Shown: positions 1-5,841 of the stretch, piece by piece
How positions within the stretch are numbered: the first letter of the stretch is position 1
Layout of the letters: each line of letters starts with the position of its first letter
Program-made: the position numbers and the translations under genes
Assembly: GCA_041688815.1 (NCBI GenBank)
Contig: JBDNHK010000015.1
Location: 1 to 6,748 of the forward strand
DNA length: 6,748 nucleotides
Direction of reading: 5' to 3'
Origin: Rhabdothermincola_A sp041688815
GTDB lineage: Bacteria; Actinomycetota; Acidimicrobiia; Acidimicrobiales; Acidimicrobilacustridaceae
The notes under the pieces: generated by a model
The model's input: only the letters and a program-made list of their open reading frames with translations
What the model was told of the DNA's origin: nothing
Database searches by the model: none

Positions 1-725
1 CGGTAGCGGGGATCGCCGAACAGGCGGCGTAGGGCGGCGGACTGGTCGGCGAAGTCGAGGATGCGGCACGGGTACCGCTCCCCGGCGGCGGTGGCCGCCC
101 ACCACGACTCGCCGTCGGCAGGTTGGGCGGCGTCGACGGCGTGGGCCAGGTCGGCGTCGAGCTCGTCGATCTCGTCGCGGTCGAACACGTCGGAGAGGAG
201 CAGGAAACCGGCCTCGGCCAGGAAGTGTCCGGCCTCCTCCGGGCGGTCGCCGAGGTGGAAGCGCTGATCGAGGTCGAGGGGCGAGCCGTCGAGGGCGCGC
301 AGGGTCACGTCGCCGGTCTCGTGCACGCCTCGGCCGTCGATGGCCGAGCGCACGACCGCGTCCCAGTCGCAGAACGCCGACGTGGCCTCGGGGTCGCCGC
401 TCACCCGTCCGGCGATCAGCAGACCCAACGCCGTGCGCTGCTCGGCGACGAAGTCGGACAAGGCGTCGGCGTCGAGCACCACGCCCGGCGTAGCGGCATC
501 GGCGCCGGGTACGACCTCGAGGATGTCGTCGCCTCGCCGCAGCGTCCACACCTCGTCGTCGACGGTGATGGCCAGCGGCGCCAGATCGAGGCGGGCCGCG
601 TCGGCAGCGGCCCGTGCCCCGTTGCGGGCCAGGGCGTCACGCCACTCGGTCGCCCAGAACGTGGCGGCATCCACCGGCGGGGCTGCGCCTGCCGCTCGGG
701 TGCGGGTATCTACGTTCGATGACAT
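1..725 (-). CDS. Phytanoyl-CoA dioxygenase (PhyH)-like protein, 3' end beyond window
   Basis: Reading leftward from ATG at 725-723, the frame stays open for 241 codons to the window edge. Residues about 165-230 (EAGFLLLSDVFDRDEIDEL, then GESWWAATAAGERYPCRILDF) resemble the start of the PhyH fold of Fe(II)/2-oxoglutarate oxygenases, which hydroxylate acyl-CoA or other small hydrophobic substrates. The iron-binding HxD...H residues would lie beyond the window, so activity cannot be judged. The first ~150 residues are an N-terminal extension rich in Ala and Asp. Part of it (about 80-120, VVLDADALSDFVAEQ and LLIAGRVSGDPE) faintly recalls SCP2-like sterol carrier modules, which is inference. A TACTAT box 6 nt before the ATG suggests a leaderless transcript. 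The gene diverges from the CMD operon, so both may share control. Family call is fairly secure; substrate unknown. Confidence 0.75.
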   Translation of the reverse strand, partial: MSSNVDTRTRAAGAAPPVDAATFWATEWRDALARNGARAAADAARLDLAPLAITVDDEVWTLRRGDDILEVVPGADAATPGVVLDADALSDFVAEQRTALGLLIAGRVSGDPEATSAFCDWDAVVRSAIDGRGVHETGDVTLRALDGSPLDLDQRFHLGDRPEEAGHFLAEAGFLLLSDVFDRDEIDELDADLAHAVDAAQPADGESWWAATAAGERYPCRILDFADQSAALRRLFGDPRY

Positions 726-766
726 GTCTGTATAGTAGGTCACTTGACTGAACGAGGGGCAGATTC
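726..766. promoter_or_regulatory. Divergent promoter region with candidate TetR operator
   Basis: This 41-bp gap separates two divergent genes. TATAGT (731-736, plus) and TACTAT (737-732, minus) are overlapping -10-like boxes. The minus box lies 6 nt from the oxygenase ATG, the spacing expected of actinobacterial leaderless transcripts. The palindrome TnnGTCAnnTGACnnA spans 736-751, and such a site would block both promoters when bound. The obvious candidate ligand-responsive repressor is the TetR protein encoded at 1555-2214. GAGGGG at 754-759 is the ribosome binding site for the GTG at 767. No convincing -35 boxes are visible. The operator assignment is inference from symmetry and position. 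Confidence 0.5.
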
Positions 767-1555
767 GTGAGCGAGTGGACCAACCGCGACGACCGGTTGC
801 GGGACGCCAGTGCGCAGTACGAGCACATCATGTGCATGCCGGCACCGACTTCCATCGGCGCCTACATCGACGCCGGTGTGGTCGGCTTCGTCTTCGGCGA
901 GATGTGGCGGCGAGGCGGGCTCACTCCCCGCGACCGTCGCTGGATCACCCTGGCGTGCGTCGGTATGGCCGACGCCGCGATACCGATGGAGACCCACACC
1001 TACGCGGCGTTGAAGAGCGGCGAGGTGACGACCGAGGAGATCGACGAGTTCGTCCTCTTCTTCGGCACCCAGGCCGGATGGCCGAAGGGCTCGGCCCTGC
1101 TGGCCCACGTCCTGGCCGCAGTGGGCAAGATCGCGGCCGAGAACGGCGAGGCGATGCAGCTGGCCCGCTTCGTCCCCTGGGCCGATCCGATCGATGACGA
1201 CGACCGCCGGGCCCGGGGCAGCGCCGAGTATGCGGCCGTGCACGGGGTGGCCCCGCCCCCGGCGCGCACCGTGTTCGCCGGCCTGGGCGAGCTCGACTTC
1301 CTCTACGGCGAGGTGTGGAGCCGCGACGAGTACCTCACCCGCCGCGACCGCCGGCTGGTCGCCATCACCTGCAGCGCCGCGCTCGGGGTCGACACCGAGA
1401 CCACCGAGCAGCTCGAATCGGCGTTGCGCAGTGGCGACCTCGGCTTCGAGGAGCTGCAGGAGGTCGTGTTGCACGTCGCCGTGTATCTCGGGTGGATCGT
1501 GGCCCGACGCCTCGACCAGCTCCTGGTGAGCGCGGCCGACGACGGGGACTGGTGA
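767..1555 (+). CDS. Carboxymuconolactone decarboxylase (CMD)-family protein, two CMD domains
   Basis: This 262-residue protein holds two CMD/AhpD-like helical domains, about residues 40-120 and 175-255. They are visibly duplicated: LTPRDRRWITLAC matches LTRRDRRLVAITC, and AALKSGEVTTEEIDEFV matches SALRSGDLGFEELQEVV. Domain 1 keeps the family His in METHTYAAL (H77). Domain 2 has Gln at the matching place (Q215), so it may be structural only. Neither has the CxxC pair of AhpD peroxidases, so a redox role is unlikely. Start is GTG at 767, preceded by GAGGGG with 7 nt spacing. The stop overlaps the next start (TGATG at 1553-1557). CMD proteins act in ring-cleavage pathways or as poorly understood accessory enzymes; here the partners are a TetR regulator and a dehydrogenase. 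Family is clear, reaction unknown. Confidence 0.9.
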   Translation: MSEWTNRDDRLRDASAQYEHIMCMPAPTSIGAYIDAGVVGFVFGEMWRRGGLTPRDRRWITLACVGMADAAIPMETHTYAALKSGEVTTEEIDEFVLFFGTQAGWPKGSALLAHVLAAVGKIAAENGEAMQLARFVPWADPIDDDDRRARGSAEYAAVHGVAPPPARTVFAGLGELDFLYGEVWSRDEYLTRRDRRLVAITCSAALGVDTETTEQLESALRSGDLGFEELQEVVLHVAVYLGWIVARRLDQLLVSAADDGDW

Positions 1556-2214
1556 TGGCGCTCACGTCGGTCGGCCCGTCGCCGTCCACGAAGGAGATGC
1601 TGGTCGTCACCGCCGAGCGGCTCTTCGCCGAGCGCGGCATCGACGGGGTCTCGATCCGCCAGATCACGCTCGAGGCGGGCGTGGCCAACAACTCGGCGGT
1701 GACCTACCACTTCGAGTCCAAGGCCGGCCTCGTTCGCGCCATCTTCGAGTACCGGGTGCCGTACCTGACCGAACGCCGCCGTCTGCTCTGGGCCCAAGCG
1801 CCGACGGGCGTGCTGCGGGCTGGCGTCGAGGCTTACTTCCTGCCCGTCGTCGAGCTGGCCGAGTTCGAGGACAGCCACTACATGTCGTTCCTGGAGCAGC
1901 TCAGCCTGCATCTCGCGGCGGAGCGTTCGTCGAGCCTGGTGCCCCACGATCTGCGCACCCCCTACCTGGAGTACGAGGCCCGGATCGCCGAACTGCTCGG
2001 CGACGTCCCCGAGCCGCTGCTGCTGCGCAGAATCCTCAGCGCGTCAAGGTTGTGCATCCAGGTGTGCGCCGAGCGCGAACGTGCCCGTCACGCCGGCGAC
2101 GAGTTGCTGCCCGTCGCGCTACACGTGAACGAGTTGGTCGACCTGCTGATCGGCGTGCTCACCGCGCCGGTGTCGGACCAGACCCGAGCCGTGCTCGACG
2201 GGTTGGCGTCGTGA
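1555..2214 (+). CDS. TetR/AcrR-family transcriptional regulator
   Basis: This 219-residue protein has a typical TetR N-terminal DNA-binding domain at about residues 14-62: TAERLFAERGIDGVSIRQIT, then AGVANNSAVTYHFESKAGLV. Here VSIRQI begins the HTH, and TYHFESKAGL is the conserved recognition-helix/anchor segment (YxF-x-sKxxL). The remaining ~155 residues form the family's variable helical ligand pocket and dimer interface. The ATG at 1555 overlaps the CMD stop, so translation is probably coupled; an upstream in-frame extension runs through the CMD gene in another frame and is not credible. Its own stop overlaps the next start (GTGA, 2211-2214). Lying within the operon, it probably autoregulates it through the palindrome at 736-751. 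Ligand unknown, plausibly an acyl-CoA or aromatic intermediate (inference). Confidence 0.95.
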   Translation: MALTSVGPSPSTKEMLVVTAERLFAERGIDGVSIRQITLEAGVANNSAVTYHFESKAGLVRAIFEYRVPYLTERRRLLWAQAPTGVLRAGVEAYFLPVVELAEFEDSHYMSFLEQLSLHLAAERSSSLVPHDLRTPYLEYEARIAELLGDVPEPLLLRRILSASRLCIQVCAERERARHAGDELLPVALHVNELVDLLIGVLTAPVSDQTRAVLDGLAS

Positions 2215-3044
2215 CAACCGGGCTGAGCGTGGGGTTCGTCGGGCTCGGTGATCAGGGCGGTCCGATGGCGCGGCGCATCATCGAGGCCGGTGTCCCCACC
2301 ACGCTGTGGGCCCGCCGACCCGAGACGCTCGAGCCGTTCGCCGACACCGCGGCGATCGTGGCGGACTCGCTCCCCGAGCTCGCCGCGGCCAGCGACGTGC
2401 TGTGTGTCTGTGTGGTCGACGACGCCGGCGTCGAGGAGGTCCTGCTCGGCGAGGGTGGCGCGGCCGGCGCCCTTCGCCCCGGTTCGACGGTTGTCGTCCA
2501 CAGCACCGTGCACCCGCAGACCTGTCGACGCCTCGCCGCCACGCTGTCATCGAATGGCGTGATGCTCGTCGACGCGCCGGTCAGCGGCGGCGGTCACATG
2601 GCCACCGAGGGACACCTCGTGGTGATGGTGGGTTCCGACGATGCCACCCTCGCCCGCATCCGACCGATCGTCGAGACCTACGGCGACCCGATCCTGCACA
2701 TGGGGCCGGTCGGGAGCGGGCAGATCGCCAAGCTGGTCAACAACCTGGCGTTCACGGCCAACCTGGCCATCGCCAGTCAGCTCTTCGACCTCGCCGGCGC
2801 CCTGGACATCGACCTCGCCGCTCTGTCCCAGGCGCTGAGCACCGGCTCGGCCCGCACGTACGGCCTCGAACTGCTCCCGGGGCTCGGGTTCGAGTTGGCC
2901 CCGCTCGGCTCGACGGCCGGGCCGCTGCTCACCAAGGACGTGTCGATCATCGACGCCCTGGCCCGCGCCGCCGACGCGCCGGTCGGCCAACTCATCGACG
3001 TCGCCGACGCCGCCCTCCGCGAACTCGGCCACCCCCGCCGATAG
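2211..3044 (+). CDS. NAD(P)-dependent beta-hydroxyacid dehydrogenase (3-hydroxyisobutyrate dehydrogenase family)
   Basis: This 277-residue protein has the full family layout. An N-terminal Rossmann domain carries GLGDQGGPMA (G11, G13, G16). The substrate-binding signature DAPVSGGGHMATEG is at about 121-134. The catalytic Lys is K174 in GSGQIAKLVNN, with N178 nearby, and a helical C-terminal domain has the conserved LLTKD (K242). Relatives oxidise 3-hydroxyisobutyrate or reduce tartronate semialdehyde; sequence by eye does not separate these. WARRPE after beta-2 has Arg where NADP-users often place positive charge (weak hint). GTG at 2211 is chosen because it overlaps the TetR stop (GTGA) and starts three residues ahead of the first beta strand. 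It likely works on a hydroxy-acid product of the same pathway as the CMD protein. The gene ends 9 bp from the convergent HIRAN gene. Confidence 0.95.
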   Translation: MTTGLSVGFVGLGDQGGPMARRIIEAGVPTTLWARRPETLEPFADTAAIVADSLPELAAASDVLCVCVVDDAGVEEVLLGEGGAAGALRPGSTVVVHSTVHPQTCRRLAATLSSNGVMLVDAPVSGGGHMATEGHLVVMVGSDDATLARIRPIVETYGDPILHMGPVGSGQIAKLVNNLAFTANLAIASQLFDLAGALDIDLAALSQALSTGSARTYGLELLPGLGFELAPLGSTAGPLLTKDVSIIDALARAADAPVGQLIDVADAALRELGHPRR

Positions 3045-3053
3045 CTCCTCGTC

Positions 3054-3800
3054 CTATGCGAGTGGCTGGAAATCGGGTCCGGTGAAGGGCTCGTAGCCAG
3101 CCGGCCACCGGGCCGCCACCCGGCAGAGCAGGCGAAGGTGTGGGGCCACCGATGCCGGGTTCACATGCTCGGCTGTGATCGTCGGAGCTTCACTGTTCAG
3201 GTCCTCGAGCTCGTGCAGCAGGTCGAGGAGGTAGTCAGGTGTCCAGCCGACCCCAGCACCGGTGCGAGTGTTGAGCAGCATCGCTCGCGAGTTGACCGGG
3301 TTCGTCGGCTCCGGAACGAGGACCAGCTCGTCCCCGACCTGGAGGCTCTCGACGGCCTCGCTGGCGCCTTCGAGGTGACGGATCCCGCGGGCGAAGAAGA
3401 GGGTGCACAACCGCCCATCGGGCGTGACTTCCGCTCCGGGGAAAACCTCGATGCGGTCGGTGGCTCGCACGCCCTCGCTCCGCCCGAGCACCTCGAACGG
3501 GTCAGCCTCGACCGACAGGTCGAGCTGCTCGATGTAGCTGCCGTAGTCGGCTCTGTCGCGGGGCATGAGACGGTTGGCGAACACGGGGAACAGCGCTGTG
3601 CTCTCGTGGACCTGATGCAGGTCCACGAGACCCGGCAGGCCTGGGAACTCCTCGTTCCGCTCGGCTCCCTTGAGGTACGCGAAGCGGAACACCGTGCTGC
3701 CGTCGGGGCCGGACTGTTGCGTCAGTCGACCGACGGGCACGATGAGGGCGTCGGGACGTCGCCATGCGACGTAGAGGTGGCGCTCCCCGTTCGTGATCAT
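3054..3800 (-). CDS. HipS-like plus HIRAN-domain protein, putative antitoxin/partner of the Hip kinase
   Basis: A 248-residue protein whose N-terminal ~95 residues resemble the HipA N-terminal (HipS) subdomain: LYVAW near 9, VGRLT near 23, FRFAYLKGA, and FPVFANRLMPRDRADY at 71-86, echoing the LFPVF...R pattern of HipA-N. Residues about 131-200 read as a HIRAN domain: LFFARGIRH, LQVGDELVLVPEPTNPVNSRAM, and VGWTPDYL. HIRAN domains are known to bind DNA ends. No HTH is seen. ATG at 3800 overlaps the kinase stop by 4 bp (ATGA), so the two are co-translated. From memory, the published Hip kinase phylogeny describes bicistronic kinase operons whose second product is a HipS-HIRAN putative antitoxin, matching this arrangement. 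Whether it neutralises the kinase here is inference. Domain calls are by eye; HIRAN is the firmer one. Confidence 0.8.
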   Translation of the reverse strand: MITNGERHLYVAWRRPDALIVPVGRLTQQSGPDGSTVFRFAYLKGAERNEEFPGLPGLVDLHQVHESTALFPVFANRLMPRDRADYGSYIEQLDLSVEADPFEVLGRSEGVRATDRIEVFPGAEVTPDGRLCTLFFARGIRHLEGASEAVESLQVGDELVLVPEPTNPVNSRAMLLNTRTGAGVGWTPDYLLDLLHELEDLNSEAPTITAEHVNPASVAPHLRLLCRVAARWPAGYEPFTGPDFQPLA

Positions 3801-4708
3801 GGGTTCAGGGTACAGACGGGGTACGACAGCAACCGCGACCGATTGACCACGAAGAGCTCGGCGGCGAAGGCACGAGCCGGCTCCGAAGCTCGATGCGTCG
3901 GGATCATGGCCACGAGATCGTCGATGGACGACAGGCCAGTGGCCGCCTCGACCCAGCGTCGCCGAGCGGCCTCACTGCACCTGCCGAGTGCATCCACCGC
4001 CACCTCAACGGGGTGAGGCCCGCCTTCGAACTTCGATCTTCCTCGGGCCGCGAACCGGGCCACATCGCGATTGCGGTCTCGTGGAGAGAGTCGGTCGAGG
4101 CGTTCCTCATCGTCGAGCAGGAACCCGAGGCACGACGCATGGTCGAATGTGGGAGCCAAGCGACGACCCCCGTCACCGATCACCGCCCAGTTCTCCTGAT
4201 GGCGGTCGGTGTTGCCAATGAGCGCGTCGAGGACGAGATAGCCCACGAACCACTCCCACGCCGACAGGTCGTCGCGATCGACCGGTGCCTCGACCGCTGA
4301 CAGAACCTTCTGGACCGACCCAAGCGTGTAGCCGGCGCGATCCCTCGGCGACTGGCCAACGACACCGATCTCGGCCAAGAGCTCGTTTCCGTGGATCAGG
4401 CTCTGGCTGTCGCCCAACACCATCCGACTGATGACTCCTCGCACCTCCACGGCGCCGTGACGGACGACGGCGAGCTCGACCTGCGCCGAGGGAAGGCCGA
4501 GCTCTTGGGCCACCGCCCCTGCTACGCGCTCTGACCAGTCGTCGCCCTTGTCGTACGTCGAGCCATCGGCCCGGGGGTTCGACGTGACCTCCTTGAACAG
4601 CCAGAGGGTGCTGTCGGGATCCACCAACCAGTACTTCGGCTTGGTCCCGAGCTGCTCGATGCCGCCCGCCTGCCAGTCCGTGACGTCGATCTCCTCGAAC
4701 TCAGCCAT
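3797..4708 (-). CDS. HipA/HipT-like serine/threonine kinase (putative toxin)
   Basis: This 303-residue protein is a stand-alone HipA-C kinase core without the HipA N-terminal domain. LWLFKEV (K39) is the likely ATP-binding Lys strand. WSERVAGAVAQELGL (E60) is the following helix, and the catalytic loop is DALIGNTDRHQENW at 161-174, with D168 as the expected catalytic Asp and N173 as a metal ligand. TFDHASCLG (D189) replaces DFG. All key residues are present, so it should be active. HipA phosphorylates glutamyl-tRNA synthetase and HipT tryptophanyl-tRNA synthetase; the target here is unknown. ATG at 4708 follows a weak SD (CAGGGA, about 8 nt upstream) and overlaps the stop of a possible 30-codon ORF. 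Its partner gene overlaps downstream. The order is kinase first, and there is no hipB-type HTH gene nearby. Identity as a Hip kinase is strong, toxin role inferred. Confidence 0.9.
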   Translation of the reverse strand: MAEFEEIDVTDWQAGGIEQLGTKPKYWLVDPDSTLWLFKEVTSNPRADGSTYDKGDDWSERVAGAVAQELGLPSAQVELAVVRHGAVEVRGVISRMVLGDSQSLIHGNELLAEIGVVGQSPRDRAGYTLGSVQKVLSAVEAPVDRDDLSAWEWFVGYLVLDALIGNTDRHQENWAVIGDGGRRLAPTFDHASCLGFLLDDEERLDRLSPRDRNRDVARFAARGRSKFEGGPHPVEVAVDALGRCSEAARRRWVEAATGLSSIDDLVAMIPTHRASEPARAFAAELFVVNRSRLLSYPVCTLNP

Positions 4709-4793
4709 CAGCCGATCCCTGGAACTGCCTGATGAGGTCCGTCGAGAACGCCGGGCCGCTCCTGGTCGCGTAGAGACTCAGGTACTGGCTCAT
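4701..4793 (-). CDS. Possible 30-residue leader ORF overlapping the kinase start
   Basis: The peptide begins MSQYLSLYATRSG at 4793 and ends in QFQGSADG. Its TGA (4703-4701) lies inside the first codons of the kinase gene, an 8-bp overlap (ATGGCTGA) of the kind used for translational coupling. I recognise no family. No strong SD precedes the ATG. The frame is open further upstream to about 4991, but that extension overlaps the HNH relic, is Arg/Ser/Cys-rich and looks non-coding. It could be a genuine small third component, a regulatory leader peptide, the tail of a lost gene, or chance. Treat as tentative. Confidence 0.3.
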   Translation of the reverse strand: MSQYLSLYATRSGPAFSTDLIRQFQGSADG

Positions 4794-4920
4794 GACCGGT
4801 ATGGTGTCACCAGAAGACCCCGGAACGACCCCTACCTTTGGCACATCGCCAGGGTCTCGCTTTTTTCTGGCGGGGCTATGGCCGCTCCGACTCGAACATC
4901 GCTCGCTGCCTGCCGTCTGA
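4709..4920. other. Upstream region of the Hip kinase operon
   Basis: These 212 bp separate the kinase from the HNH relic and should contain the operon promoter on the minus strand. Besides the tentative leader ORF, I see one inverted repeat: CGCCAG at 4847-4852 and CTGGCG at 4867-4872, enclosing a T6 run (4861-4866, A6 on the minus strand). Lying about 54 bp upstream of the leader ATG, this could be an operator or an A-tract UP-like element. The T run sits in the loop, not after a stem, so it is not a standard terminator. No HipB-type operator (TATCC-N8-GGATA) is present. No confident -10/-35 pair was found. Confidence 0.35.
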
Positions 4921-5223
4921 TCACAGAGTGATCGGGCCGTCGGCGAGGACGAACTCCCCGCCCTGCAACCACAACGGCGTGCCGGCGGCAAGATGTGCGT
5001 AGGTCGACTGGACCAGGGCCCGGCTGCGCGGCGAGTCGCTCGACCAACGAGCGGAACCGGCGATCGAGTCGAGATCCGATGCGGAGGTGTCCAACCTGTC
5101 GCCCCAGCGGGTGAGGTGAGGCTCGGCGGCCAAGTGGGCGCTCTTCATCGCGTTGCAGCGGTCAGCGGCCGCCAGGTTCTCGATGGCGTCGTTCGGCCAA
5201 CGTCACCAGGCGAGGAAGTGGTC
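4921..5223 (-). pseudogene. HNH endonuclease C-terminal relic with in-frame stop
   Basis: Reading leftward from 5223, the frame gives DHFLAW, a TGA stop (5205-5203), then RWPNDAIENLAAADRCNAMK and a further tail ending at TGA 4923-4921. DHF-x-x-W-S-R-x-P-N-D-x-x-x-N-L...RCN-x-x-K-x-x-HL is the HNH core seen in many actinobacterial HNH proteins. The tail (RWGDRLDT, VQSTYAHLAAGTPLWLQG) matches the usual C-terminus of that family. The stop sits where Ser is expected, so one substitution (TCA to TGA) explains it. The gene's 5' part is missing: similarity ends at 5223, exactly where integrase sequence starts on the other strand. An ATG at 5148 could open a 75-codon remnant, but it would lack the first catalytic His. 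Non-functional by any reading. Confidence 0.75.
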
Positions 5224-5411
5224 ACATCGACCTCGGCGCCGCCCGGCTCTCGCTCCATCAGGCCGTCACCAACGTCGCCTACGAGAAGCGCATCGGCGAC
5301 GTGAAGATCGAGACCGGTCGCCGGATGGTCGACCTCGATGCTCGGACGATCGAGGTCCTACAGACCTGGCGCGAGACCCAGCAGGCCGAGCACCAACTGA
5401 CCGGCCGACAG
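5223..5411 (+). pseudogene. Tyrosine recombinase (phage integrase) internal fragment
   Basis: In the frame beginning HIDLGAARLSL at 5223, the reading continues through RIGDVKIETGRRMVDLD, then ARTIEVLQTWRETQQAEHQL near 5400. This is the strand region between the first catalytic Arg and the HxxR-H-Y block of actinophage-type tyrosine integrases, where (D)IDLxxxRLSV, the TK..GRR.VDLD pattern and L..WR..Q..E are usual. Neither the N-terminal arm-binding part nor the catalytic His/Arg/Tyr segment is present. Similarity starts at the breakpoint with the HNH relic and stops at 5411, one base before the 52-bp repeat begins. The frame stays open beyond but no longer resembles an integrase. This is debris of an integrative element, not a working recombinase. 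Confidence 0.75.
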
Positions 5412-5463
5412 GTGGTGTCTCAGGATTCGAACCTGCGGCTGTCGGGAGTGGACCAGCCCGACG
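5412..5463. repeat. 52-bp direct repeat, copy 1 (tRNA T-arm-like core)
   Basis: Identical over 52 bp to 5990-6041; weaker similarity continues to about 5481 (GTCCGGGT, GGTG shared). It contains CAGGATTCGAACCTG (5421-5435), which on the minus strand is a T-stem/TTCGAAT loop as in tRNA 3' ends. A second hairpin, GTCGGG...CCCGAC, lies at 5441-5462. No matching acceptor 5' half or anticodon arm is found, so this is not a tRNA gene. tRNA 3' ends are classic integrase attachment sites, and the integrase fragment ends right at this copy. An att-site relic is therefore a reasonable inference; an unrelated dispersed repeat is the alternative. Confidence 0.85.
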
Positions 5464-5503
5464 ACACAGTCCGGGTGGGTGCGGAACCGGTCGAGGAGTT
5501 CGA

Positions 5504-5528
5504 GACACGAACCGGTATCGGCCGTGTC
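5504..5528. terminator. Weak hairpin at the end of the EthD gene
   Basis: GACACG (5504-5509) pairs with CGTGTC (5523-5528) around a 13-nt loop, overlapping the EthD stop codon (5529-5527). It is positioned to end the leftward EthD transcript, but the stem is only 6 bp and no U-tract follows on the minus strand. A factor-independent terminator is doubtful. Confidence 0.2.
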
Positions 5529-5841
5529 AGGCCTCGTCGCCAACCAACATCTCGGCCTTGTTGCCGTACTTCTGGGTCATGCCCATGGCGTGCTTGCTCG
5601 CCTCCATGATGCTGGGGTCGCTCATCGCCGCCTGCATGTCCTCCTGTGAGTCCCAGGTGCCGACGAACATCACGTAGTACGGGGCCTCGGTGCCTCGGGG
5701 CGTGCCGCTGAACACCGTCGTGGTGTGCGACGTCATCTTGGGGAACCTGGCGGCGATCGGCAGATGGTCCGACGTGTACTCGGCGAGGAAGGCCTCGGCA
5801 TCGGTTTCGGGCTTGGTGTACAGAACGGTGAGGTTTGCCAT
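5527..5841 (-). CDS. EthD-domain protein
   Basis: A 104-residue alpha/beta ferredoxin-fold protein of the usual EthD length. The opening MANLTVLYTKPETDAEAFLAEY, then SDHLPIAARFP (H26), is the family's signature start: strand, acidic helix, conserved His. The middle PYYVMFVGTWDS and the helix SQEDMQAAMSDPSIMEA complete the beta-alpha-beta fold. EthD proteins form dimers and are often needed for degradation pathways (the name comes from ethyl tert-butyl ether cleavage), but the reaction is rarely known. ATG at 5841 has a modest SD (GAGAG, 5 nt upstream). The gene stands alone, intact, between the two 52-bp repeats and among decayed genes, so it may be cargo or a chromosomal gene trapped between att relics. 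Codon use looks like its neighbours. Confidence 0.87.
   Translation of the reverse strand: MANLTVLYTKPETDAEAFLAEYTSDHLPIAARFPKMTSHTTTVFSGTPRGTEAPYYVMFVGTWDSQEDMQAAMSDPSIMEASKHAMGMTQKYGNKAEMLVGDEA

Noticed and set aside
123..722. Plus-strand open frame of 199 codons
   Set aside because: Antisense to the PhyH-like gene, whose translation has recognisable motifs.
740..1474. Minus-strand open frame of 244 codons
   Set aside because: Antisense shadow of the CMD gene, which has clear duplicated domains and an SD.
2306..3085. Plus-strand open frame of 259 codons
   Set aside because: Very Arg-rich translation overlapping the well-supported dehydrogenase in another frame.
3138..4016. Long open frame on the plus strand (292 codons)
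   Set aside because: It lies antisense to both Hip module genes, has no family resemblance and no SD; it is a GC-rich shadow.
4847..4872. Rho-independent terminator
   Set aside because: The T6 run is inside the loop, not after a stem, on either strand.
4701..4991. The 96-codon extended version of the leader ORF
   Set aside because: The first 66 residues are Arg/Ser/Cys-rich, overlap the HNH relic and look non-coding; only the last 30 codons have suggestive geometry.
5412..5530. An intact tRNA gene on the minus strand around repeat copy 1
   Set aside because: Only the T-arm is convincing. CGTGTCT near 5510 pairs six of seven with AGACACC, but no D-arm or 7-nt anticodon loop with a proper stem lies between, and copy 2 lacks the acceptor half entirely.
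5301..5609. A 102-residue protein continuing from the integrase fragment through the repeat
   Set aside because: Integrase resemblance stops at 5411; the rest reads through the repeat and antisense into the EthD gene.
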